A stretch of 64,000 nt of DNA, from positions 27,041,495 through 27,105,494 of the forward strand of contig OW679203.1 in the NCBI GenBank assembly GCA_940337035.1. Direction: 5' to 3'. The stretch comes from Agriotes lineatus (taxonomy: Eukaryota; Arthropoda; Insecta; Coleoptera; Elateridae). The notes under the pieces were generated by a model. The model did no database searches. It was not told where the DNA came from and saw nothing but the letters and a program-made list of their open reading frames with translations. The position numbers and the translations under genes were made by a program. Below, in pieces: positions 1 to 11,200 of this stretch; position 1 is the stretch's first letter, and each line of letters begins with the position of its first letter.

Positions 1-435
1 AAATTCGACATATCGTCTGCAGTGCTCGCAATACAGAAAATGTCTGTATACCGTCTACATACATAATTTATTAGCTTTTAGAACACTTTTAAATCCAACA
101 ATGAAGACAAAATATCGACGTACTCACAGAACCAACATCACCAGAACACCATACACAAAAAACATATCAGCATACTCCTGCACGGTGTATATTTTTACTA
201 CAAAAGTCAAACACGTAATTAATTATTACATTGACATTAATTAACAAAAAAACATCAAAAACACCAAAATGCAGTAAGTACCATACAGCGGTTCACACAA
301 TCTGCGGTACCAATTTCAACAGTGAATTCTGAAGAAATTATGCTTCTAAGCCAAAAATGGATTAGTACTTTTCGACTCCATATAGCGTCCCCTAGCATCT
401 CCAGAAGCGCCCCGGTTGACTTTCCTGACACCCTG
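1..435. other. No gene seen
   Basis: AT-rich sequence with no credible open frame. It ends with ACACCCTGTATTT directly before the foldback element at 436. That string is the end motif of several MITEs in this window, so a truncated element of that kind may lie here. Confidence 0.4.
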
Positions 436-662
436 TATTTAACAACTGCTAAATACGTATTTCGACAGCCACGCTGTCATCATCGATAGCTACGAAAAAC
501 TTACACAGCGAAAAAGCTACGAAGTACTCGTGACCAAATCACACCACTTCCATTTGTGTTTTGGTCATGAGTACTTCGTTGCCTTTTCGCTGTGTAAGTT
601 TTTCGTAGCTACCGATGATGACAGCGTGGCTGTCGAAATACGTATTTAGCAATTGTTAAATA
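436..662. repeat. Foldback MITE, about 227 bp
   Basis: Two arms of about 100 bp are inverted copies of each other. The left arm begins TATTTAACAACTGCTAAATA and the right arm ends with its near-perfect complement (TATTTAGCAATTGTTAAATA). They are separated by a short centre around 538-560. The arms have only scattered mismatches. There is no coding capacity. The superfamily cannot be assigned because no clear target duplication is visible. Confidence 0.8.
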
Positions 663-1370
663 TTTGTGTGGTGAGGGGTTTTAACGAATTTGTGATATTT
701 TCAAACCACAGGCTCTAGCAGTGTTTTATAAAATGGCAAAAGGTTTTAAGAAATGTATTTTTTTATCGATTGTAGAAAAAATCTTGTATGTAATACGTAC
801 TAAAATGTTTTTAAAGCACAAGACGTGTTGCCGCTGACGAGCGGCAGATAGAGTGTTTAGATGCCATGAAAATGAAGTGACAGTTTACCATAAACAATCA
901 AGCAGTATAATGTCACATTTTACTGACGTTTGAATAAAAAACTGTTTATTGAGCAATATTACACGAATTTATTTCGGTAAGCTGCAATTAGCCTTTTCCA
1001 AGTACGTCACAGTGACGCCATAGCTCCGCCAAACAACAGCTGATCTAGGACAACCTTTATATGGTTTTTTAGGAAACTTGTGGTGATTTTTCGATTTTTT
1101 AGGCAAAAATCGATAACTTTTTAGATGTTATAAGTGTAGTTTAGTTTATAAGTGATTAAGTTAGTAATTTTATGGATTTATTGTGTTATTTAAAACTATC
1201 GTGATTCCTGAGTGAGTAGTAACTACCCTCTGTGAGTGAACTATCTGGAAGGTAGAAGTATTTTTGATTTAATGTTTAAATAAATGTATAACTTTATGGA
1301 AATTCCAAATTGATTCGAATCAATCAATAGAGATGTGATAATAGAAATGTTAAAAAGTGGTCTGAACCAA
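663..1370. other. No gene seen
   Basis: AT-rich spacer. Neither strand shows a convincing open frame, RNA gene or inverted repeat. Confidence 0.4.
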
Positions 1371-1564
1371 CTGAAGCAAATCTAATCTTTTGTGGTGACA
1401 AATCTGCTCTTCCGAGGGCTTTCACCTACAACTCTCTTCTTTTTATGCCCTCAGGAATATCTCGACCTGTTCTATTTCGCACACCAGGAAATCCTAAATA
1501 TTTCGTTTCCGTCTATCGGTTACTTCTATTTGAACACCCAAACATAGCACAAAAACGGCATCAT
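1371..1564 (-). pseudogene. Decayed THAP zinc-finger domain
   Basis: Read on the minus strand from about 1549, frames interrupted by stops give C-Y-V then GCSNRSNR, a central FPGV, an R-R-E-L-stop-V-K-A-L-G-R segment where THAP domains have a Trp, and finally RFASVGSDHF. This matches the THAP pattern: two N-terminal Cys, FP, W, and C-x-x-H-F. The Trp codon has become TAG, the second-to-last Cys reads as Gly, and one frameshift separates the first two cysteines. THAP domains bind DNA and occur in P-element-like transposases and host regulators. No adjoining transposase was recognised, so this is a dead fragment of uncertain origin. Confidence 0.6.
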
Positions 1565-2468
1565 GGTTATATTTTTTATTCACTATCAAATAGGTATGTT
1601 ACTTAACCAACTAGAGAACCATCATTAAACTATATATTTTACAAGTACATAACTTTCTTCAATTTTCAACCGAAAAGAGTAATTCAACCGGGAGTACGGA
1701 AATCTTAACCATTTGTGGGTGGTTATTGATACCTACATCACCACCAAAAGTTGTAATACAAATGGAATGCTGCCTTCATCTGTTTACAGAATTAATAAAA
1801 AGCACATAAACTACACTGCTGTATTAAATAATCTCAGTACAATAGACACAAAACTTATAAGTTATGGAAAGCTTTCCTAAGAGAGCTAACGTTGCTTGTC
1901 CACGATCAGCTGTTAGGGCGAAGCTTGCGCCGTCACTTGGAAATACTCAATTCACATTGCTGGAAGATTCATTCGAATTCTTAAAGTAATTATGATGGAC
2001 AAACATTTAAAGAAACTTGTTTTGTGGCGAATAGCTGTGTACCATTGAACAAGAATTCCATAATGTCTTTTACATTCCGAAGCTTTCTGCAATCCCCTGG
2101 CCGCCATAATTTAGAAGTTATTGAAGTAAAATTTGGCGAGCTGGGCATGATAATGTTCAGGTAAAAGGCTGTGCACATAGCTACATCAAGAAACATATCA
2201 GAAACCTGAACATTGGAAGCCCTTTATCTTTCATTAGGGCCTTCTTACCAATACCAAAAAATTGGAAATTTACCTTTGAAGTCATTCAGATGTAACCATT
2301 CGAGTATTTAAAAGTGGCATCGACACTAACTTGCATCAACGTACCGTACATAAAATTAAAACACATAGTATATAAAAAAGAAAACCTTTTCGAAATCCTT
2401 TATCGGGAATCATTTGAAGGAGAATTTAAAAAACAAGATTACATCAATCACGTGATAAGCTAAAACGC
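1565..2468. other. No gene seen
   Basis: Contains a 68-codon minus-strand open frame (1990-2196) with a Lys/Arg-rich central part and no recognisable family. It may be debris from the same THAP-bearing element, but this cannot be shown. Confidence 0.3.
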
Positions 2469-2696
2469 AAAAACAAACAAGTCAATTTTACAAGAGAAGT
2501 TCCATCTGCTCAGTTCAATGTGAAAATACCGGATCTTAAAAGAGTGCACTTAAGGGAAATGCTCAGTACCTTGGAAGATGGTGATATTGCATTGTAGAAG
2601 GGTTTGCTGGGGTTAAACCGCAAAACTCATGCAAAAGCGGATGCTAAAAAAGCACACAGTAAGAAGTTTAACAAGCAACTAACAATTAAGAATTAA
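2469..2696 (+). pseudogene. Decayed coding-like fragment, unknown
   Basis: A plus-strand frame is open for 42 codons, meets TAG at 2595, and stays open for another 32 codons to TAA at 2694. The translation is polar and protein-like (for example KIPDLKRVHLREML before the stop and AKADAKKAHSKKFNKQ after it). I do not recognise a family. It could be the C-terminus of a dead retrocopy or transposon protein. Chance is not excluded. Confidence 0.2.
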
Positions 2697-4013
2697 ACAG
2701 CTTACAACTATTTTAGTGTACTAGCAGTCCAGTGAGACAAATGTCTCATTTAATAAAACAAAAAAGACCGTTTTGCAAATAGAACGCGTATTCACCACAC
2801 GTACGTATATGACGTCATTGTTGGTAGCAAACTACCAGTCGCATTCGCCTTGATAAAATTTGCCTAGAATCTAACCTAAAAAGTTCGGATTAGGATAATT
2901 GAGTAAATAATTAGTGTTAGAGACTGAAATTCGGTTCCTGACCTGACATGAGCATTCCAAACATATAACTTTAATAACTTTTTTCGCTATCTCTTACGGT
3001 TTGGCTGCTGAAACAGCGTCCCAGACAGACAAAACAGCGTCCCGGACAGACACGTCTATTAGATAAAGGATATTTCGTAGTAAAATTAGAAAGTTAAAGC
3101 TCATTTATGATAATTAATTTTATGTTAGATGCAATAATAAAATTAACTACAAGGAAAAAAACCTTAAACTGATGTTTTCTTTTACTATATGCATGTTATT
3201 TTATATCTAAGTTCATTTTCAAAATTTATTGATCTAATGGAGAAAAAATTAAAATACTTGCTTAGTTTTTTCAATAAAAGTATAAAAAAATTATATTGTA
3301 TTCTATATCCACCAATTTTGTTCTATGTCCCGTTTAAAAAACAGCATATTAGTGCAATGTTTTAAATTCTACGTACAAGTTTTTTTTTAAATTTAAGCTA
3401 CTGAACATTTAACCTAAATGAAGTTTAGTTTGCCATTTGCCAAAAGTAGATAGAACAGATATAGAACAAGATAATACTGGAGTGACGTGTTCATGGCAAT
3501 TAAGTTAGTTGATAAAAGGTTGAGTACACTGATATCTCAATAATTTGAAAATTACTATTAAAAACATACATTAAGGCAACAAATATCATGTTTGGTAATT
3601 TTTATCTAAAGTGAATGAACTGCCAGTTTTATTTCGAATTTATTGCAGAATATATTCTAAACTGCATAAACAAATTCTTTAGATAACACGAAGTTCTGAA
3701 GAAAACGAAAATAAATTTTAGCATATAGATTTAGACGTATAAATTATGCATATACCTGACATTTTAGTATACCAATAGAAAATAAAAGTATAATTTTTTG
3801 GAACTACATAGAGCTAACACTATTTACATTGCTTAATAGAACATTCAATAGTATTGTTTAACAAACATTCACTGTTATTTGGTTTAAAAACAATTTTTAT
3901 ACGATCAAATATCTAAAAATAATCTTCGAATACATATGACACCTAAACTTGAAATTATGGTTGCCTAAATGTCCACAATAAAAAGTGTTTCAAGGAGAGG
4001 CACGCCATATCCT
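2697..4013. other. No gene seen
   Basis: AT-rich DNA. A short tandem pair occurs near 3012-3053 (ACAGCGTCCCAGACAGACA followed by ACAGCGTCCCGGACAGACA). Nothing else was recognised. Confidence 0.35.
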
Positions 4014-4500
4014 TTAACACGTTGACTGCTGGTTTGGAGTAATAACTTAGGGGTACTTATGACACGTAAATATTGTTTAGATTATTTTCGACTAATGACG
4101 CGGAACCGCGTCGTCAGCATATAGGTGGGAAAGTCCGACGTGTATGCTATTTGACGCGGATTTGAGTCTACTTTTTAAAGTTTATTTAGAAAACTGCTGC
4201 GGTACATATTGGTAAATTATCAAAAAAAGTAGAAGGGCCAACTCCGCTATCGCTCATTGTGATATTACACTGTTAATGTAATATTACACAATAATATAAA
4301 AAAATCCAGAAACTGCATTCAAAAAACGTTTTCGTAATGCTTTTGATATGCGCTACCCTAGAATGAAACACATTACACACTTGCTCAAATCGTACTTAAT
4401 GTTAAAAGTCTGTTACTCGAGCGACGCGGATCCGCGTCGGGCGCACATCGTAAACATTCGCAATGACGCGAATCCGCGTCATCAACAGTGAACGTGTTAT
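4014..4500. repeat. piggyBac-like non-autonomous element (tentative)
   Basis: The left end reads TTAA then CACGTTGACTGCTGG. The right end, inverted, reads CACGTTCACTGTTGA followed outward by TTAT. This resembles short imperfect TIRs with a TTAA target, one copy having mutated. The interior carries several GACGCGG/CCGCGTC inverted motifs (4097-4112, 4423-4438, 4465-4480), of which the one at 4423 is a perfect 16-bp palindrome. There is no transposase frame. The TTAA and weak TIR match suggest piggyBac, but this is not proven. Confidence 0.45.
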
Positions 4501-6864
4501 GTCAAAAAGTCCATATCATGCAAATCGACGCTTACATCTGAGTATAATTTTACTTACCATGACAACAGGACAAATTAGTATTGTCAGTGCACTCGACGTT
4601 CAAGTATTTAGGAAAATGTTTATGAATATTCTTGCGTGGAAATAAATTGCACTTCATCATGTTGTAATTAGAAGTCCACTGTATGAAGTATCAATAGAAA
4701 TTGAACTGTTTAAATTACTAATGCTAAGTACAAATTGATTGAAACTTAATTTGCTATAACAGTTGCGGTCAAAATTCATAATTTTGTTATTTCTGTAAAG
4801 GTTTTAATATTCCCAACATGTCACTTATTTCTCATTTTCGACGTTATAATTAAACATACATAGAAACGCAATTAACTACACTAATTATAGTGTACATTAA
4901 CCCTAGTTTATCATAATTTCATAAGCTCATTTGTTGGTAAACACTGTTGGACAATTTGTATATACATGAGATGGACTATATAAAAGTGAAACTTGCTCAC
5001 TTCTTAATTCGTGGGAAATCCCATAACATGGTGAGAGTATAGTATTATAAAATATGTTGATGTGAAAATGCAGTAATTACACCGCTCAACAAATGAACTG
5101 GACCACCTATAAAAATTGTGTTTGTTACATTACGTCATAAAATATATATTGCTATGAACAAAATTGATTTAAAATCTAGATGTACTTTTTGTTCTTTTAA
5201 AAGTTGATCGCCCTAAAGCTTACCTCGTTGTAGATATTTTTTTTCTTATATAATTGTTCACTCAGCTAGCTCAATATTACTCTCAATCTGCAGGGTAACT
5301 GTTGTATGCAACCTGACAATACACTACAGTCTATTACAATGTACTTTAAAATTTAAATTAAAATATATTTCAGCAGATAATATTCAGATTTTATTAGTAT
5401 AATCAAATTAAATCTTCAAATAACAATTATCATATTTGTTCCTTAATCCTTTAATATTAAAGTAATTGTTAATGTTTATTTTTGAGGTTGCTGGTACTTC
5501 TGACAATTTAAACAAATTTTGTTGATGAAACTTCCAATAATTAAGTAAATGTATAAACTTTAGATTTACAAAAGAATTCTTAATTTATAAATGTAAATTA
5601 AACGAATTTAGAAATTTCTATAAGCCTTTTTAATCTTTTGAATTTATATTGTTCGTAGCTCAGTATTGAGAATTGATTGTAAATGGACTCACTTTGCGTT
5701 TTTCACTTTTGTTGCCATGTATCTGGAATCATTTCTGCTAGAAGTTGCCCCTGGAACTCTTGGTTATACAGCTTCTGTGCTGATATCTTCAAAATATGAT
5801 GACAGTTTTTTATGTAGATAACGTGCACTAATAATCACTTTTAACAATGTTTTAAGTAAATTCTACCCAGAGTTCATTAGTTTTACTTTAATGCTGGAGG
5901 AACATTTTAATAGCTGTCACAATTCATTACATTTTTCTAGCCGCCAGCTTCTATTTTTTTCAAACAAAAACAATTGGATATTTTCTGTCCTGGCACTCTT
6001 TTATAGAAGGAAGATTTATTAATAACCAACTTAAATCAATCTAGTTAAAATTTTTACAAAAGTCATTTTTTAGGTTAGCAATATTTATCTATCACTTTTA
6101 AACATATTTGAAACTTTCCTAGATTATTATAAACAAACCGCCACACTAACTAAGGTAAGTTATCCTTGAGCAACCTTCTGCAATGCATATCATATGAACA
6201 ATAAACAATTTTAAACAGTTCAAACCACTTGATTTGAGCCAAATTGCCCATTCTATTGTCAATTGAGCTTCAAAAATAGTACACTAAATGAACATTTATA
6301 CGTTATTCATATTGATACTGATTTATATTATATTAATTAACTTTCTCTTATTTTTGCAGGTGTTATACCAATCTTCGTGAGTTTGAAGTGATTCAACTTT
6401 TTATAGAATATATTTTTTTACCATTTGAATATCATAGAAATATATTTAAAAAATTGTTTTATATTATACTCATATTAAGCATATTTAATTGCACTGTCCT
6501 CAACTATCAACTGAAACATTAATAAAATTAAATATAATAAAGTTATAAAGAAACAATATTTAACAAAAATTAAAGCAAGCACAAAAAAATTTATAGTTTT
6601 TTGAGTCTCCACGGAATGTTTAAAAATTGTTTGCAACGATTTGGCATACTTTGTATGCAAGTGTTATTAACATTTGAGAAGAATCCGAAATTTTCAAATG
6701 ATATTTTGTTAATGGATTTAGCTTTATTTAAACCAAATGATGAAAAGAAATGCTTTTTATAGTAACTCAATCCTGAACGGTTACCAAAAATGTCATGACT
6801 TTGACAAATATTTTTAAAAATTGCACCAATGTATACAAATGGTCAAGTTCATTTCTTGAGTATA
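4501..6864. other. No gene seen
   Basis: About 2.4 kb of AT-rich DNA. The open frames are short and without recognisable protein features, and no strong inverted or tandem repeat was noticed. Confidence 0.4.
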
Positions 6865-7116
6865 TACCGGGTGATTATAAATGCTTTTCCATCAAGTTTC
6901 CTTTGAAATATTTGGTAAATTTTAATATGTTGGTGGCACTGTAAATCTATGTCAAATTCGAAATTAGCAGGTTAGGTTTTCCGTCAATTTTGACACAGAC
7001 TGACGCAAAACCTAACCTACTAACCTCGAATTTGACTTACAGTGCCATCAACATATTCAAATTTAACAAATATTTCAAAGGAAACTTGATGGAAAAGCAT
7101 TTATAATCACCCGGTA
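6865..7116. repeat. Foldback MITE, TACCGGGTGATTA family, full length
   Basis: Begins TACCGGGTGATTATAAATGC and ends with the inverted copy (TTATAATCACCCGGTA). The arms pair across nearly the whole 252 bp, including an inner palindrome around CGAAATTAGCAGGTTAGG and CCTAACCTACTAACCTCG. TA flanks fit a Tc1/mariner-type MITE. Partial or modular relatives lie at 38003-38283 and 44331-44543. Confidence 0.85.
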
Positions 7117-7979
7117 TTAAATTAATTGAAATAAATTCTACATTATAAGAGTGAAAATAGTTGCAGTTCTATCCTGGTAGTTACTTTAGTCAATTATTTT
7201 TTCTATTTAAGTATACTTATTGATACTTAAATCTGCTTATTCAGACTTGAAATACTTAAGAAAGCAGATTTGAAACGTTTTACCAATACTTACGAAGTGG
7301 CAGAAATCCCATTTGATGATAAATAATAAATCACCACGCCACTAAGAAATACCTGCAGTTTGTAATTCATCTAGGTCGTCAACTGTTACTCAGAATCTTG
7401 TTCCATACAAAATAATACACATTCAAGACCAGTTCGGTAAAACCCCTTACGCGGTGGCAACGCAAATAGGAATAACCCAATCTTACCTTCTGCTACAAAG
7501 AGATGCTTCAAATTCAATGCTGGATATTGTTCAGCCAGCGTACTAATTTTTTGGAACGCGATGATGAATATTTAAAATATTAGAAAAAGCAACAAATACA
7601 CCTTGATTTGTCTAAGAAACGTTTCTAGGTTAATGGTCTGGTTTAATCAAATGCAACTCTATTTTTTTTCGATTCAGCCTGCAGGCTGTGGTTAGATATA
7701 GCAAAACTGAGACCAAATACAAAAATAGCAAAACTTAATTTTCTGCAAAAGCTCAACTCAACAGCATGGGGATACTGGGGATTCCCTAAACCGACATAAA
7801 CTCCTATCGTCTTTAGTGGTTAAAAATTCAGTAGTTTCGTGTAATGTTTACAACAAAGGGAAACAGAGCGACTGGTTTGATGACCTTAGTAATCCCCACT
7901 TCTATTTATCACGAAATTGTAGCTGCTTCCTTTTTTACTTGGAATTCGGCACGCAGTCGGCGGTCTAACTGCAGAACCG

Positions 7980-7993
7980 ACGGTAATTACCGT
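7980..7993. promoter_or_regulatory. 14-bp perfect palindrome upstream of SDR-A
   Basis: ACGGTAATTACCGT is a perfect palindrome 161 bp before the SDR-A start codon. It lies in a less AT-rich stretch that may be its promoter or 5' leader. A dimeric transcription-factor site is one possible reading. No TATA box or initiator could be fixed. Confidence 0.25.
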
Positions 7994-8153
7994 AATTCCC
8001 TTTCCTTTGTAGGCGTGAAGCCAAATTCTACATAAAGAAAAACCCAGTGGATTTGTCAACACAACCAGTTGCAGTCTGCAAACAGCCGCAATCTTTTTTA
8101 TTATCCGAGTTGGGTGTCTTACTTAGTTCGGCTTTATTTTTCAAACAGTGAAC

Positions 8154-8261
8154 ATGGTGCTGTCTATGGATCGTTGGAATGGCAAAGTTGCCATCGTCAC
8201 GGGCGCTAGTGCGGGCTGTGGTGCTTCCATCGCTGAACATCTTGTGGCAAATGGTCTGAAG
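8154..8261 (+). CDS. SDR-A exon 1
   Basis: Encodes residues 1-36, ending ANGLK, with the Rossmann glycine motif. ATG at 8154. The donor GTGAGT follows directly at 8262. Confidence 0.88.
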
Positions 8262-11200
8262 GTGAGTCTTGCAAACCAATTAATATATTTTTCATCTTCG
8301 CATGCATTTTAATCCTACCGCGGCTGCGTTTATCTAGTTCATAACTCATGGAAATGATCTCCTTCTTCCCCCTGCTTACCAGCACATTTAATAGTCTATG
8401 CGCATACTTTTGGCACACCCCCTGTAAAACAAAGGCGGCCCTCCTTGATTAAGCTCGCATTAAATTAAAACAGAAGGGGTTGCAAAATTACACGGAATTA
8501 TTGTAGGTGTGTTTTCTAAGTCAAAACAATAATAGAAAAATACATTGCAGTCATTGACGCTCCTGAAGCAGAGAATTTTAGTTGTTAGGTTCATATTTCT
8601 CGAAAACTGCTATTAGAATTGATGAAAATTCAATTGGAAAATTTTATGACAAAAACCTCTCCCCGCCCTTGCTTAAGCTACACCTTCAGAACCTTCAACC
8701 ATTTTTTTTTCCAAGGTCGTCTGATTCAACACAGGAAGTTATACAGGGTGTTTAAAAAATAAGTTCCGATATTTTACCCACTTATAGATTTCATCAATAC
8801 AAAGAAAAAAGTCCTAATAAACATGGGTCCGGAAATGCTTTGTTTCTGTTAAATTTAAAAAAAATCCCAGCCGCCCATAGAATAAAAAATAATTTAAATC
8901 TAAGTGTGCCAAAACATAATAGTTAATAACACCGGTAAACCTTCTAAGTTTCACTAAAATTGGCTAAGGGGTTTTTAGATATTAATGCATGTTAGTTTCT
9001 ATCTTAATAGGTTCAGGGATGTGCAAAAACATGGGCTTTAACTTTTTTCTTGAAAACGAAGCGAGATCCGAAAAAATCCCAGGAGACAAAAAAGTTGCAT
9101 TTTTAGTTGCTTTATTAAACAAATATATATAAATTGCAAAACATTTCGTGAGCTTTATGTTTTGTGAAAAAACCTAATCGATATGGCCCGTGGGCACGCC
9201 CCTGGAATTACTACATCAACTGCAATAGGTCCAAAAGATACCCCATCAAGTTATAAGCAGGAAAAATTTCATTCAAATTGCTCAAAGCGCTTTAGATAAC
9301 ATAAAGAAACGGATTAAAAAAAAAACTTTAACACCCTGTATTTGGAAAACGAAGCGCTTCCGGACCCATGTTTATTAGGACATTTTTGTTTGTATTCATG
9401 AGATCTATAAGTGGGTAAAATATCGGAACGTATATTTTAAACACCCTGTATAGATAAATTGAAGTACTTACTCCACATTGCTTTATTTATATTATTTGAA
9501 TTAACTCTTTTCAGACGCAATTTCAAACTAATATTGATAGAACTTTTTTGTTTCTTCCAACCTGGATAACACGTCTATAAAATAGTAACGTGCAATTTTG
9601 AAACGCCCTGCATAATTTTTTAAATATTTTTGGAGGTTATGATACAAATAGAAACTTCAACCAACTTAAAAAGCCAGACTACATGCCTACATATTACATT
9701 TTTTAAGTTAGCCGAAGTTGCTATTTATATCATAACCTCAAAAAATTATTATTAAAAAGGTATGCTTGTTACAAACACAATACACACGCAATGATCAATA
9801 TTACACTACCTTAGCAGTTGGCAGAGCGTGATAGTGGTGCTGGAAGTGTTAGCCCTCAGAGAGCATCGTACCAAAGCTCAGATGAAAAATAAAGCTTTGC
9901 CTCGGGAGAGGGTCCAGATTGAAGCTGCTACGATGAGTAGCCAGGAATGATAAGTAGTTTCAGATGGCGTGTGCGGATGGAAATGGAGTAGCCGAGAAAT
10001 GTACGTAACGTGAGATGAAGGGAAAATAAACCAGAAAGCAATGTTGCTACGAAAATACATTCCGTGAATTTGTAATTTTGTTAGAGAATCTCTGTTCAAA
10101 TTCAGCTTTATCCTACGATACATAACGCGACTAGCAACTCTCCCGCACAAAAACACAACTCACTCGAACGACAGCCCTGAGGTTAAGTTTGTGAACGGGA
10201 CGACTTTGCCATAGCCCATGCAAAGACTGCGGACAGTAAGCTTGAAGCCCCGGTAGGCGATATTCTGGTTTTGCAGCCAAAACTGCGCCGAATGAAATTT
10301 AAAATGCAGTTTGCAATCGCGGTATAATCGCTCGAGCGAGTGAAACGCGAATATTGATTTCCATTGCAAGGTCAGTGCCCTAATCAGGGTTCGCGCAGGA
10401 GACCGAAAATTAGAATGGCTACGACAAGTGGCGTTATGAATTAAAAATAACCTAACAAATCATCTTCTAGGACATCATGTAAGCTCTGCTCGACTTCTAA
10501 ATCGAAAGAATTGGCGATCATCCTGCCTTTAAATTTGTCTTCTCAGGTTTATTTTTAAGTTCATCTTGTTCACCACCATATTGAAGTGCTTCAGTAACCT
10601 TTAGCAGTGAAAGATTTTTCCATTGCCAAATTCAATACCAGCTGTGGAGGACCGTGCCAATGGAATCTAACTGACATTTTTCAAATCCTGCTGTAATAAT
10701 TACTGCAGCTGTCAATTTTGTTTTCATTAGCTGCGTTTTTAGCTTGACTACAACTGTTAGGAACTTAGGAACTGGTTCTCGATTTGCTTTCAACTTTCAG
10801 TCCATTAATGTTTTTCGCCAATGCAACTTAAAGTGTGTAAAAACAAAGCATCGGACGACTAACATAATTATGTGTGTTCAATTCTTTGATGGAAAAATCA
10901 TTTGGTCAATGACATGTGTAGAAAAATACGAACACAAATTGTCGCCTATTCCCAAGGAGGGTCTTGCTTTTTCGAGTAGGAAAAAGGTGCTGTGTTAAAC
11001 CACTCATCTCTAAAGTCTTCTGTCAACCCAACAATACTTTGTATGACCATGTCGAGCTACTTTAGACCCTGCAGTAGTCTAAGTGTTCCATATATAAAAA
11101 GATAGGTAAATAATTAAGGTAATAAAGTTTCATCTACAGCACAAGACATCATTATAGACGTCGATGCTTTCGATGAATTTAAAATAAATTTAATTTACAT

